Shown here piece by piece: positions 1 through 8,569 of a stretch of 64,000 nucleotides of DNA; position 1 is the first letter of the stretch; every line of letters begins with the position of its first letter. This DNA is from Naasia sp. SYSU D00057. Lineage in GTDB: Bacteria > Actinomycetota > Actinomycetes > Actinomycetales > Microbacteriaceae. The notes under the pieces were generated by a model, which ran no database searches, had not been told where the DNA came from, and worked only from the letters and a program-made list of their open reading frames with translations. A program made the translations under genes and the position numbers. Where the stretch lies: positions 496,001 through 560,000 of the forward strand of contig NZ_JAFMSZ010000002.1 of assembly GCF_017916505.1 (NCBI RefSeq). The letters are read 5' to 3'.

Positions 1-497
1 TCTTCGCCGGCAGCTCCAACGCGGGCAGCGCATTCACGGGCGCCGACTCGGTGACCCCCGCGCCGTACACCTTCTCCGGGGCCGACGGCGCGACCGTGAC
101 CCGGCGGATCAACGACACGGAGACGATCGTGGTGGACGCGAACGGGGAATCGACCTTCGGGAGCGGGGCGGGCTCGCTCTTCGCCTCGATCGACTCGATC
201 GTGCAGGACCTGCGCGACGGCAAGGACGTCTCGGCCCGCCTCGCCGAGCTCGACGCCCACCGCGAGAACATCACCACCCAGCATGCGCTCGTGGGCGCGC
301 GCTACGCTCGGATGGAACAGGCGCAGGAGACCAACCTCTCCCAGTCGGTGGCCCTCGAGACGCAGCGGTCGGGCATCGAGGACGCCGATCCGGCCAAGAC
401 CATCATCGATCTCAAGGCCCAGGAGCTGACCTACCAGACGGCCCTGGCGGTCACCGCCCGCGCCCTCCAGCCGACCCTCCTCTCCTACCTCTCGTGA
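1..497 (+). CDS. flgL: Flagellar hook-associated protein FlgL, C-terminal part (5' end outside window)
   Basis: The frame is open from the first base of the window, so the gene begins upstream. The visible ~165 residues match the C-terminal part of FlgL (HAP3), which joins the hook to the flagellin filament outside the cell. They contain the family's turn 'LFAGSSNAG'-like segment (reading FAGSSNAG at the window edge). They end in the amphipathic flagellin-like helix, with heptad-like QEL..QTALAVTARALQPTLLSYL. The stop overlaps the GTG of the next gene by four bases, so the two are probably translationally coupled. The assignment rests on the terminal helix and on the fliW neighbour. Confidence 0.85.
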   Translation, partial: FAGSSNAGSAFTGADSVTPAPYTFSGADGATVTRRINDTETIVVDANGESTFGSGAGSLFASIDSIVQDLRDGKDVSARLAELDAHRENITTQHALVGARYARMEQAQETNLSQSVALETQRSGIEDADPAKTIIDLKAQELTYQTALAVTARALQPTLLSYLS

Positions 498-904
498 GCA
501 CCATGGCCCCCACCCTGCCCGGCACGACTCTCAACCTCACCTTCACCGCGCCTCCGCCCGGCCTGTCCCCCGTCGTCGACTTCGTGCTCTCGCCGGTCGA
601 GGGCGCGATCGGCCTCTTCACGCTGCGCGACACCGCGGGCGCAGACCTGCGCCTGTTCCTCGTCGACCCCGCCGTCTTCGTCCCCGAGTACGCGCCCGTC
701 CTCACGGAGGAGCACTCGGCCGCCGTCGGCGCCCCGGCGGGCTCGCCGCTCAGTGTCTACGTCGTCGCCACCATGTCGGAGGCGGGCCCCGTCGTGAACC
801 TGCTCGCGCCGATCCTCGTCGACGAGGAGAACGGCGCCGCTGCCCAGGTGATCCTCGACGGCGACTGGCCGCTCCGCGCGGAGCTCGTCGCCCCCGCCGC
901 CTGA
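494..904 (+). CDS. fliW: Flagellar assembly factor FliW
   Basis: The product is 136 residues, a normal length for FliW, a small cytoplasmic beta-barrel protein. FliW binds flagellin and, in bacteria that have it, antagonises CsrA to couple flagellin translation to secretion. The sequence carries the family pattern of a hydrophobic core with L(R)LFLVDP in the middle and NLLAPILV near residue 105, followed by a short C-terminal strand. The GTG start overlaps the flgL stop (GTGA). In many genomes csrA follows fliW; here the next gene lies on the opposite strand and belongs to another locus, so any csrA must be elsewhere. Confidence 0.88.
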   Translation: MSTMAPTLPGTTLNLTFTAPPPGLSPVVDFVLSPVEGAIGLFTLRDTAGADLRLFLVDPAVFVPEYAPVLTEEHSAAVGAPAGSPLSVYVVATMSEAGPVVNLLAPILVDEENGAAAQVILDGDWPLRAELVAPAA

Positions 905-915
905 CTCGAACGCGA

Positions 916-977
916 AACGGGCCGATCCGGCGTTTCCGGGCCTCCTAGGAAGCCCGGATCTGCCGGATCGGCCCGTT
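916..977. terminator. Bidirectional hairpin terminator between fliW and the convergent membrane-protein gene
   Basis: Perfect 15-bp arms at 916-930 and 963-977 enclose a second inverted repeat (935-941 with 952-958). The element sits between two convergent stop codons, so it can end transcripts from both sides. There is no long T tract, as is common in high-GC actinobacteria. Confidence 0.75.
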
Positions 978-989
978 CGTCGTTCTGCG

Positions 990-2420
990 CTACTCGGCGA
1001 TGCCGGAGCGGGCGCGGTCGTACTCCGCGCGGCGCTCGGCCGACTCACGGTCGAACTCGGCGCGCGCCTCCGCGTTGCGGGCCTTCACCTTGCGGCCGCG
1101 GGCCGACGTCGCTAGCCCGAACCAGATCGACACCTCGCGGGCGATGACACCGCTCGCGATCGCGAGGGGGCTGAGGGCGATCGTGCCGAGGAAGCCCTGC
1201 ACCTCGTTCGGCGTGATCCGCGGGGCCACGGTGGCGAGGGCGCTGCCGAGGTAGCCGAAGTACACGGCGACGGCCACGAGGAAGCCGCCGATGAGCCACC
1301 AGGCCCAGCCCCCGCGGTTGACGATGAGCGACAGCACGATCATGCCGATCAGGAACACGATCACCGGGCCCCAGTAGGCGGGGCTGACGAGGAAGCTCGT
1401 GAACGAGCCGCCGAACCGGTCCGCCGTGCTGTTGACGGCGATGATCAGCGCCGCGACGCCCGCCCAGACGAGGGCGTAGACGATCGCTGCGAGCACCGAC
1501 ATGAGGATGCCGAAGCCGCGGTTGCCCTTCTTGCGGGGCGGGACCGGCGAGTCGAGGAACGCCGGACGCGAGGGCGGCGGCGCGGCGACCGGCGCCTCCC
1601 CTGTGGTCTGCACCGGAGCGGTGGGGGCGGGGATCGGCACCGGCGCCTCCGCGGGCGGCGCGACGGCGCCGCGCGGCTGGGCCTCCTCGGGCCGGGCGTC
1701 CCGGATGCCGGCGGTGTCGCCGCTGTCGGCGGTGTCCTCGGTCCGCTTGTCGTCCCCGGGGGCGGGCACCGCGGCGACCGCGGTGCGCTCCTGCTCGGCG
1801 CTGTCGCGCGGGGCGTCGTCGGCGGGGCGATCGTCGCGGGGCTCGGTGCGCGACTCGCCGGCGCTCCGCTCGTCCGCCCGCTCGGGCGCCGGCGGGACGG
1901 GCGGCACGGCGGCGACCGACGGCTCCGCTGCCGACGTCTGGTCCGGCACCGCGGCGGCGCGCGCCTGGGAGAGGCGCGGGGCCTCTGTGGTCGGCTGCTC
2001 GGCCGGCGAGAGCTCCCCGTCCCGGTGTGGACCGGAGCCGAAGGCGGCCACGGGCGGGGCCGGCTGCTCGAGCCGCTCCGTCCGGTCAGCGGTCTCGGAC
2101 TGCCCGGCGGGAACGGCGCCGCCGCGGCGGACGGGCGGCGCGTCCTGCTCGGCGTCCGCCGGCCGGTCGCTCTCGAGCTCGGCACGCGGGTCCTCCGCTG
2201 CGGGGGTCACCGGCGCCGCGTCGCCTGCCGGGCGCGCGTCGACGGGCGCGTCCGCGCGGTGCGCGGGGCCCTCCGGCTCGGCGTCCTGGGCGGGGGCGGA
2301 GGAGGTCACCGCGACGGGCACCTCACGGGACTCGACCACCGAGATCGGCTCCCCGACAGTGGCGGGATCGGTGCCGGGAGCCGGCTCCTCGGTCCTGCGA
2401 GTGGGCTTGTCGTCGCTCAT
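990..2420 (-). CDS. Membrane protein with long disordered N-terminus and four TM segments, unknown function
   Basis: The 476-residue product is not a family I recognise. Residues 1 to about 297 are low-complexity and rich in Ala, Pro, Glu, Asp and Arg, which suggests intrinsic disorder. From about residue 304 there are four hydrophobic segments (roughly 304-330, 346-367, 371-395 and 405-430). A charged, helical tail rich in Arg, Glu and Ala follows (last ~40 residues). It lies 52 bases downstream of pilO on the same strand and could be the last gene of the pilus operon, though the family itself gives no link to pili. The N-terminal ATG is the first start in a clean frame. Confidence 0.7.
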   Translation of the reverse strand: MSDDKPTRRTEEPAPGTDPATVGEPISVVESREVPVAVTSSAPAQDAEPEGPAHRADAPVDARPAGDAAPVTPAAEDPRAELESDRPADAEQDAPPVRRGGAVPAGQSETADRTERLEQPAPPVAAFGSGPHRDGELSPAEQPTTEAPRLSQARAAAVPDQTSAAEPSVAAVPPVPPAPERADERSAGESRTEPRDDRPADDAPRDSAEQERTAVAAVPAPGDDKRTEDTADSGDTAGIRDARPEEAQPRGAVAPPAEAPVPIPAPTAPVQTTGEAPVAAPPPSRPAFLDSPVPPRKKGNRGFGILMSVLAAIVYALVWAGVAALIIAVNSTADRFGGSFTSFLVSPAYWGPVIVFLIGMIVLSLIVNRGGWAWWLIGGFLVAVAVYFGYLGSALATVAPRITPNEVQGFLGTIALSPLAIASGVIAREVSIWFGLATSARGRKVKARNAEARAEFDRESAERRAEYDRARSGIAE

Positions 2421-2472
2421 GCTGCCTCCGCGCGTGGGTCGAGGGGGCGAGCCCCCCGGATCGGTCGCCAGT

Positions 2473-3102
2473 CTAGGGTTGCGGCGACACGTAGGCGAGG
2501 ACGGACAGGGTGACCTGGCGCTCGTCCGCGTTCTCCGGTAGGGAGAGCGTGAGCGCCGAGGGCAGCAGCAGCCGGTCGGCGTTCTGCACCCGTCCGACGA
2601 AGTCGATCAGCTGGTCGCCGTCGCCTTCCGCGGTGATCTGCAGGGGGATCGCGATGGTGGTGGACGACGCCGCAGGTGCCGCGGCTGCGGGCTCCTCCCC
2701 CTCGGCAGGGGCGGAGTCGGCCGGCGCGGAGTCGGCAGCGGCGGTGCCCGCCGAGCTCGCCAGCTGCTGCGCCTCGCTCGTGCCGAGGTCGGTGATCCGC
2801 ACCCCGGCCTCCCCGGCCAGGTCGGCGAGCTCGCCGACGAGGTCCGGCATGGCGGCGCCCGCGGGCAGCGCGGCCCTCAGCTCGGCCACGTCGTCCTCCA
2901 ACCGGTCCCGGTCGGCGGCCTGACGCTTCAGCTCGGCCAGCTGCTGCTCCTGCGTGGCGACCAGCGCCGCCACGGACGCCTGCTGGGCGCGGTTGTCGTC
3001 GGCGGCGGCGAGCATCGGCTGCACGGCGAGGAGCCAGCCTCCGGCGAGGACGGCGGCGACCGCGAGCACGCCGCCCGCGATCCAGATGCGCGTGAGGTTC
3101 AT
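2473..3102 (-). CDS. pilO: PilO-like type IV pilus alignment-complex protein
   Basis: The 209-residue protein has one N-terminal membrane segment (about residues 8-27). A predicted coiled coil follows (residues ~35-75, many Gln, Leu, Glu and Arg). Next come an acidic/alanine-rich linker and a C-terminal ferredoxin-like domain ending in a beta-strand pattern, QVTLSVLAYVSP. This is the architecture of PilO, which pairs with PilN to connect PilM to the outer part of the pilus machine. The ATG at 3102 overlaps the pilN stop by four bases (ATGA), which favours it over upstream in-frame starts. The assignment is by architecture and position more than by sequence motif. Confidence 0.75.
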   Translation of the reverse strand: MNLTRIWIAGGVLAVAAVLAGGWLLAVQPMLAAADDNRAQQASVAALVATQEQQLAELKRQAADRDRLEDDVAELRAALPAGAAMPDLVGELADLAGEAGVRITDLGTSEAQQLASSAGTAAADSAPADSAPAEGEEPAAAAPAASSTTIAIPLQITAEGDGDQLIDFVGRVQNADRLLLPSALTLSLPENADERQVTLSVLAYVSPQP

Positions 3103-3767
3103 CGGTCGCCCTCCGGGTCGAAGCGGTGCGAGTAGGCGGCGTCGCTCACGCCGACCGTCACCTGCGCCTGCAGGTTCCCGTCCTGGTCCACGGTGATCGC
3201 GCCGGGGATCGCGTCCGCGTAGCCGGGGAGCGTCTGCAGGTCGGCGAGCCACTGCTCGACGGCGGGGAGGTCGGGGGCGGAGGCGGTGAGCACGAGGGTC
3301 GCGACGCGAGCGCTCTGGAGCGGGGCGGTGGGCTGAACGATCTGCTCGAGCGGCGTGGTGGCGGTGACGTCGGCGCCCACGAGGGCCATCCCGTCCGCCA
3401 GCGTGCCGCGCACGAGGAGCAGGTAGGCGGCCCAGTCCACGTCGGTCGCCGCGGCGAGCGCGCGCTCCGAGGTGAGCCGGGTGCGGTCGGACAGCAGCGC
3501 GGTCACGTCGCTGTACTCGGCCTGCTCGGCGAGCAGGGCGTCGCTCTTCGCGCGCTCGGCCTGCAGCGATGCGGCGCTGCCGGCGACGGCGAAGGAGGCG
3601 CCGCCGATCGCGAGGGCGACGACGACCGCGGCCGCGACGACGGCGAGGAGCAGCAGGCGCAGCACGCGGCGACCGCGGCGCGCGGCGACGACCGACGGCG
3701 GCAACAGGTTGGCGCGGGGCGCGGCGCCGAGCACGAGCTCGGGACGCCGGGTCAGGGCGAGGCTCAT
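3099..3767 (-). CDS. pilN: PilN-like type IV pilus assembly protein
   Basis: The product is 222 residues. A short cytoplasmic N-terminus contains NLLPP (family NLLP motif, which binds the groove of PilM). One membrane segment (about residues 37-62), a coiled-coil stretch and a periplasmic-type ferredoxin fold follow. The start is set at MSLALTRRP: its ATG at 3767 overlaps the pilM stop (3764-3766), and longer in-frame starts add an arginine-rich stretch unlike coding sequence. It sits between pilM and pilO in the usual M-N-O order. Confidence 0.8.
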   Translation of the reverse strand: MSLALTRRPELVLGAAPRANLLPPSVVAARRGRRVLRLLLLAVVAAAVVVALAIGGASFAVAGSAASLQAERAKSDALLAEQAEYSDVTALLSDRTRLTSERALAAATDVDWAAYLLLVRGTLADGMALVGADVTATTPLEQIVQPTAPLQSARVATLVLTASAPDLPAVEQWLADLQTLPGYADAIPGAITVDQDGNLQAQVTVGVSDAAYSHRFDPEGDR

Positions 3768-4828
3768 GCCGTGCCCCCGCTCGCGAGGCCGACGGCCACG
3801 GTCATGGAGCCCCACCCGGTGGCGGGCTCCCGCTCCTGGAGTGCGCGGGCGAGCGTGATGCCCTCCAGCGGGTTGCCCTCGCGGACCGGGACGCGGGTGA
3901 GCTCGGCGAGGGCGTCCGGGAAGCCGGGCAGGCGGCCGGCTCCGCCCGTGAGGAGGATGCGCTCCACCTGGTCGCCGTGGTTGGCGGCGTAGTAGGCGAG
4001 CGTGTTCCGCAGCCCGGACAGCAGCTCGGTGGTGACGGAGAAGACGATCTCGAGCACCGTCTCGTACGCGAGCGTCGAGAGCCCCTCGGGTGCCTTGGGC
4101 GCGGCGACGAGGCCGACGAGGCGCTTCAGCCGTTCGGCCTCGTCCATCGGCAGGTCGAGCCGGTCGGCGAGCGCGCGGGTGATGTCCTGGCCGCCGGCGG
4201 GGATGATGCGCACGAAGCTCGGCACTCCGTCGCGGGCGACGACGACGATCGTGGTGGTCTCCCCCACGTCGACGAGCCCGACCGACCCGGCGGCGCCCGA
4301 CCCGGAAAGCAGCACGCGGCTGAGCGCGAACGGCACGAGGTCGACGCCGACCGGGTTGAGGCCGGCGAGGCGCGCGGCGGTCACCTTCGCCTCCACCGAC
4401 TCCTTCACGGCCGCGATGAGCAGGCCGCGGATCATCGGACCGCTCTCCCCCTGCTCCTCGGCGACCGGGTAGAAGTCGAGCAGCGCGTCGGCGACGGGGA
4501 CCGGCAGCAGGTCCTGCACCTGATAGGGCAGGCTCTCCCGGATCCGCTCGAGGGGCTGCTTCGCGACGACGAGGTCGCGCACGATCACCTTGTGGTTGCC
4601 GACGCCGAGCACGACGTCCTTGCTCTTGAAGCCGGCGCTCGACCAGAGCCGCCGCAGCGCGTCCGCCACGGTGTTCGGCTCGCGCACGTCGCCGTCGCGG
4701 ACGGCGCCCTCCGGCAGGTCGATCTCCTCGTAGCGGTGCACGGCCGCCCCGGGCTTCGCCGGGTCGTGCACCTCCGCGGCGCGAACGGTGGCGCCGCCGA
4801 TGTCGACGCCCACGATCCTCGATCCCAT
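3764..4828 (-). CDS. pilM: PilM, actin-like type IV pilus assembly ATPase-fold protein
   Basis: The 354-residue protein has the actin/FtsA fold signatures. These are an N-terminal phosphate-1 loop VGVDIGGATVRAAE, a phosphate-2-like segment VGLVDVGETTT and an adenosine-loop motif LLTGGAGRLPG. PilM is the cytoplasmic scaffold that binds the N-terminal tail of PilN and transmits signals to the assembly ATPases. The start at 4828 leaves one base after the prepilin peptidase stop. An ATG 12 codons earlier would run into that gene and adds a Cys-containing stretch not seen in the family. Confidence 0.88.
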   Translation of the reverse strand: MGSRIVGVDIGGATVRAAEVHDPAKPGAAVHRYEEIDLPEGAVRDGDVREPNTVADALRRLWSSAGFKSKDVVLGVGNHKVIVRDLVVAKQPLERIRESLPYQVQDLLPVPVADALLDFYPVAEEQGESGPMIRGLLIAAVKESVEAKVTAARLAGLNPVGVDLVPFALSRVLLSGSGAAGSVGLVDVGETTTIVVVARDGVPSFVRIIPAGGQDITRALADRLDLPMDEAERLKRLVGLVAAPKAPEGLSTLAYETVLEIVFSVTTELLSGLRNTLAYYAANHGDQVERILLTGGAGRLPGFPDALAELTRVPVREGNPLEGITLARALQEREPATGWGSMTVAVGLASGGTA

Positions 4829-4829
4829 G

Positions 4830-5636
4830 TCAGTCCCCCAGTCCGAACAGTCGCAGATAGGCATCCGCGAGCGGCGCGCCCGCGAGGATGCCGAGCCAGG
4901 CGCCGCCGAGCAGCCACGGGCCGAAGGGCACCGCGGTGCCGCGCTTCGCCCGGCCGGTGAGCAGCAGCGCGGCGCCGAAGAGGCCGCCGAGCAGGAATCC
5001 GCCGATGGCGCCGACGGCGAGCTCGGCCCAGCCCAGCCAGCCGAGGAAGAGCCCCAGAACGCCCGCGAGCTTCACGTCGCCGCCGCCCATGCCGTGCGGC
5101 ACGGCGAGCGCGAGGGCGAGGTAGACGCCGCCGAGGATCGCGACGCCGGCGCCGGCGCGCAGCAGGGCGCCCGGGTCCCCGGCGAGGAGGGCCGAGGGCA
5201 CGAGCAGCGCGGCGCCGACCCCGTAGGCGGGCAGCACGATCGCGTTCGGCAGCCGCCGCACGTCGAGATCGATGAGCGCGAGGGCCACGGTGATCGCGGC
5301 CAGGTAGAGGAACGCGGCGAGCGCGAGCGCCCCGGCGAGCGTCCAGTCCAGGACGCCGGGCACGAACCGGACCGCGACCACCGCGAAGGCGACGGCGGTG
5401 CCGGCCTCGACGAGCGGGTAGCGGACCGGGATGCGCATCCGGCAGGCGCGGCACTTGCCGCCGAGCAGCAGCCACGACAGCACGGGCACGTTGTCCCACG
5501 GCGCGATCCGGGCCGAGCAGCCGGGGCAGGAGCTGGGCGGAGAGACGACGGAGAGGCCTCGGGGCACGCGATACACGACCACGTTGAGGAAGGAGCCGAG
5601 GAGCGAGCCGAACACCCCGAGCAGCACGGCGGCCAT
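4830..5636 (-). CDS. pilD: Prepilin peptidase / N-methyltransferase (type IV)
   Basis: The 268-residue multi-pass membrane protein cleaves the leader of type IV prepilins and methylates the new N-terminus. The N-terminal methyltransferase-type domain has the zinc tetracysteine C37, C40, C62 and C65. The two catalytic aspartates of the aspartyl prepilin peptidase family are visible, in IDLDVRRLPN and in the GxGD-type motif GGGDVKL. About eight hydrophobic segments are present. Its start codon shares one base with the upstream stop (TGATG). This is the only prepilin peptidase in the window and probably serves all four pilin-like genes here. Confidence 0.93.
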   Translation of the reverse strand: MAAVLLGVFGSLLGSFLNVVVYRVPRGLSVVSPPSSCPGCSARIAPWDNVPVLSWLLLGGKCRACRMRIPVRYPLVEAGTAVAFAVVAVRFVPGVLDWTLAGALALAAFLYLAAITVALALIDLDVRRLPNAIVLPAYGVGAALLVPSALLAGDPGALLRAGAGVAILGGVYLALALAVPHGMGGGDVKLAGVLGLFLGWLGWAELAVGAIGGFLLGGLFGAALLLTGRAKRGTAVPFGPWLLGGAWLGILAGAPLADAYLRLFGLGD

Positions 5637-7498
5637 CAGCCCTCCCCGGTCACGTCGAGGCGCGACGTGATCTGCGCCGAGAAGCTGGGCGCGCTCGAGG
5701 ACGACGAGGTGGCGCCCGGGACGGCGATGTTCGCCTTGGTGATCGCGCTGTTGTTCGGGTACGTCACGAAGCCGCCGTAGATCTGGCCCTTAAAGCCGTT
5801 GAGCTGGTTGTTGATCGTCACGGTGCAGGGCGAGTAGAGGAACCAGCGCGCGCCCGTGATCGTGGTCTGGTTGGTGATCGCGATGTTGCCGCCGGCCGCA
5901 GTGCACGACGGCGAGTACTGGATAGGGGTCGTGTTCGCGACCGCGCTCCAGGAGACGCCGGGCCCGTCGGAGGGCACGATCCACATGAGGTCGTGCGTGG
6001 TGGTCGAGGACGAGGCCACCTTGAAGTTGTTGCCCGCGAGGAACCCGGTGGTGCTGAGGATGGCGAGGTCGCCCTTCACGCTCAGCGTCTCGTTGTTCCA
6101 CGAGATCGGGCCGGAGCATCCGGTGACGAGCAGCAGCTGCTTGCCGCTCCAGGCGCCCGAGAGGAACGACTTCGCCTGGGCGCACGAGTCGGCGCCGGAG
6201 AACGTGCGGACGGTCCAGCCGCTCCACTTCGCGAGCGCCGTCGCGCTGCTCTCGATGCGCGGCAGCTCCTCGCGCACCGGTGCGTTCACCACCGGGAGCG
6301 CCCCTGTCGAGGACGGATAGCCGAGCTCGGCGGGCAGGGACACCGCCGGGTTCGGGGCCGGGACGGCGGGCGCGGTGCCGCACGAGGCGAAGCCGTTGCC
6401 CGCGGTCCGCTGGCACGAGCCGGCCAGGTTCCCGACCCGCGCCTTGTCGATGCCGATGGCGCCCCACGCCCGGATGCTGCCGCCGACCGTGGTGCCGCTG
6501 AGGTTGCTGCCCGCGACGCCCCCGTTCACGACGACCACGTCGTGGCCCACCACCTGCGTGCTGTTGGCGGTGGTCGCCGTGAACCCCGACTGGGAGTAGG
6601 CGCTGCCGCCGATCGAGGCGCCGTTCTTGGAGCTGATCGACCCGCCGAGGGCGACTACCGAGCCGCAGACTCCCCACTGGCTCGTGGTGCCGGGGCACGC
6701 CTTCGCGCCGGGCGAGTTCTCGAGGACGACGCTGCCGTTGGTGACGAGCGAGCCTTCGATGTGCGACGAGTTCGCGAGTGTCATGGTGCCTCGGCCCGCG
6801 GTGAAGATGCTGCCCTTCACATTGACCGAGGAGCTGAACGAGGCGTTGCCGCCGACCCAGATGGTGCCGAGCCCCTCGCAGGTGTTCTCGAAGGAGAGGT
6901 CGCCCTGCGCGGTGATGTCGCCCTGGATGTCGAGCTGCGTCTTGCAGTAGATCGTGCCGTTGCTGTACAGATCCGCGTCCGTCTCGCCGGTGGCCGACTC
7001 CTCGATGGTCACGTTGTTGCTGAGCGTGAACGAGCCCTCGGAGAAGATCGCCTTGTCGAGGGCGAGCGAGCCGGCGCTGGAGCCCAGGGCGACGGTGGCG
7101 ACGACGGTGCGCTCGTCGCCGTCCGTGCTGCCGGTGCCCGGGTTCGCGGCCGTGCCGGTCGAGCGGATCTCGGCGGAGACCGGCGTGCCGAGCACGACGG
7201 AGCCGCAGGGCATCTGGTTGCCGGCGGCGTTGAAGTAGGTGACGGTCGCGGTGAACGCGGGCGCAGTGGTGGCGCCCAGCGAGCAGACGTAGTTGCCGAC
7301 CGACAGGTTGGCGTAGACGGCGTCGACGCCGCCGTCCGCCGCCGCGAGCGACTGCACGTTGGCGCGGGCCGACGTGCTGTAGGCGGCGCCGGTGGTGGCG
7401 GAGGTGAGCACGGCGAGCGAGACGACCGCGATGACGAGCATCAGCCCCACCACGCCGGCGAGCGCGCTGCCCTCCTCGCCGCGGATCCGCCTCAGCAC
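5636..7498 (-). CDS. Large pilin-like repeat protein (PilX/bactofilin-like, possible tip or surface protein)
   Basis: The 620-residue product starts with a basic leader, GEEG, and a hydrophobic helix (residues ~11-32), like a class III signal peptide. It lacks the glutamate at mature position +5 and so resembles PilX/PilK-type minor components. From about residue 140 to 350 it consists of short strand-turn repeats with G-S/N-V/I-x spacing (such as GGNASFSSSVNVKGS and SHIEGSLVTNGSVV), like the polymer-forming beta-solenoid of bactofilins. Later parts are Cys- and Gly-rich. It overlaps the pilW-like gene upstream and the peptidase gene downstream. A surface-exposed or tip function is inference. 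Confidence 0.75.
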   Translation of the reverse strand: MLRRIRGEEGSALAGVVGLMLVIAVVSLAVLTSATTGAAYSTSARANVQSLAAADGGVDAVYANLSVGNYVCSLGATTAPAFTATVTYFNAAGNQMPCGSVVLGTPVSAEIRSTGTAANPGTGSTDGDERTVVATVALGSSAGSLALDKAIFSEGSFTLSNNVTIEESATGETDADLYSNGTIYCKTQLDIQGDITAQGDLSFENTCEGLGTIWVGGNASFSSSVNVKGSIFTAGRGTMTLANSSHIEGSLVTNGSVVLENSPGAKACPGTTSQWGVCGSVVALGGSISSKNGASIGGSAYSQSGFTATTANSTQVVGHDVVVVNGGVAGSNLSGTTVGGSIRAWGAIGIDKARVGNLAGSCQRTAGNGFASCGTAPAVPAPNPAVSLPAELGYPSSTGALPVVNAPVREELPRIESSATALAKWSGWTVRTFSGADSCAQAKSFLSGAWSGKQLLLVTGCSGPISWNNETLSVKGDLAILSTTGFLAGNNFKVASSSTTTHDLMWIVPSDGPGVSWSAVANTTPIQYSPSCTAAGGNIAITNQTTITGARWFLYSPCTVTINNQLNGFKGQIYGGFVTYPNNSAITKANIAVPGATSSSSSAPSFSAQITSRLDVTGEG

Positions 7499-8070
7499 GG
7501 CGTCCCCGCCGTGTTCGAGGGCCGGGATGCGGCCGTGGTGGAGACGCGCACCGGGCGCCCCTCGGTGCCGGCGACGAGGAGCTCGACGGCCAGCTGGCTC
7601 GACGCCGCGGTGAACGGCGCGGCGACGCCGGAGGGCAGGGTGGCGCCGCTCGCGAGCAGGGTCCAGCCCGCCGGCTTTGAGGCCGACGGGGCGGCGACGG
7701 GACCGGTCACGCTGGTGGCGGTGTAGACGGCGCGGTCGGCGGCGGACCAGAACCAGGCGGCGCAGTGCCAGGTGGTCGTGCCGGCCCCGTCGGTGGACCC
7801 CACCCGCGCCCGGAGCACCTGGCCGGCGGAGTCGCGGGTGCCCGCGGTGAAGGACGACGCGTTGCGGATGCCCTGCACGACCGAGCGGGACACGAGCTGC
7901 GCCTCGCCCGACGCCGAGGTGCTCGACGCGACGTCGCGCTGCGCGCCGAGGCCGGCGAGGAACACGCCGCCGAGGCCGCCGAGCACGAGCGCGAGCAGCG
8001 CCATGTAGACGATCAGCTCGATGAGGGTGAAGCCGCGGTCGTCGCCGCTCTCCCGGCTCGCGGCGCTCAT
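7492..8070 (-). CDS. PilW-like minor pilin
   Basis: The 192-residue protein has a type IV pilin signal. A hydrophilic leader ends DDRG at residue 13, cleavage falls before F14, and glutamate lies at mature +5 in FTLIELIVYMALL. A globular part of about 150 residues follows, with one Trp/Cys-containing segment (WHCAAWFW). This is the organisation of PilW/PilJ/ComGF-type minor pilins that initiate fibre assembly. The ATG at 8070 overlaps the preceding stop by four bases; the upstream in-frame extension is arginine/proline-rich and was not used. Confidence 0.82.
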   Translation of the reverse strand: MSAASRESGDDRGFTLIELIVYMALLALVLGGLGGVFLAGLGAQRDVASSTSASGEAQLVSRSVVQGIRNASSFTAGTRDSAGQVLRARVGSTDGAGTTTWHCAAWFWSAADRAVYTATSVTGPVAAPSASKPAGWTLLASGATLPSGVAAPFTAASSQLAVELLVAGTEGRPVRVSTTAASRPSNTAGTPC

Positions 8071-8477
8071 GCGCTGCCCACGTAGACGAGGGTCGAGGCG
8101 GTCGCGAGCGTCGCGCCGTCGGCGGTGACCCGCACCGTCACGCGGGCGGTGCCCGGGTAGGTCGGCGGGCACACGACATCGCGGGCCGAGGTGAGGACGA
8201 CGCCGCGCCCGGTGCGCGACGTCGGCACGGGCGACGCGGCGTAGGCGGTGAGCCCCGCGCAGGTGGCGGTCTGGCCGCGGGCCTCGGCGAGCTGGCGCTC
8301 GACCAGCTCGGTGGCGGTGGTGCGGTCGGCGTTGCCCGCCGCGAGGCGGAGCGTGCCGGCGAGCAGCGGAGCGAAGGACAGGGCGAGGAGCGCGAGCATG
8401 AACATCGCGACGACGATCTCGATCATGCCGATCCCCGCGTCGTCGGTTCCGGCCTCCGCCGGCAGTGTCTCGCTCAC
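8067..8477 (-). CDS. PilV/PilI-like minor pilin
   Basis: From the GTG at 8477 the product is 136 residues. The leader ends DDAG (G15), followed by IGMIEIVVAMFML with the conserved glutamate at mature +5. The hydrophobic N-terminal helix leads into a small beta-rich domain with two cysteines. The GTG is chosen because GGGGGAGG lies about ten bases upstream and the residues before it (…FFYSNHSDTT…) are not leader-like. That upstream stretch also contains a hairpin after the major pilin gene. It is likely transcribed with the pilin but at a lower level. Confidence 0.8.
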   Translation of the reverse strand: MSETLPAEAGTDDAGIGMIEIVVAMFMLALLALSFAPLLAGTLRLAAGNADRTTATELVERQLAEARGQTATCAGLTAYAASPVPTSRTGRGVVLTSARDVVCPPTYPGTARVTVRVTADGATLATASTLVYVGSA

Positions 8478-8525
8478 TCCCCCTGCACCTCCCCCGGTGG
8501 TGTCGCTGTGGTTCGAGTAGAAGAA

Positions 8526-8560
8526 GGGGTGGGACGCGGCCCCCTGCCGCATCCCACCCC
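8526..8560 (-). terminator. Hairpin between major pilin gene and minor-pilin genes (probable partial terminator)
   Basis: The arms 8526-8540 and 8546-8560 form a 15-bp stem with one G-U pair and a 5-nt loop. On the minus-strand transcript the stem is followed by UUCUUCU. It begins 9 bases after the pilin stop. The position suggests that it protects the abundant pilin mRNA and limits read-through into the minor pilins. Confidence 0.7.
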
Positions 8561-8569
8561 TGCGTCGGA

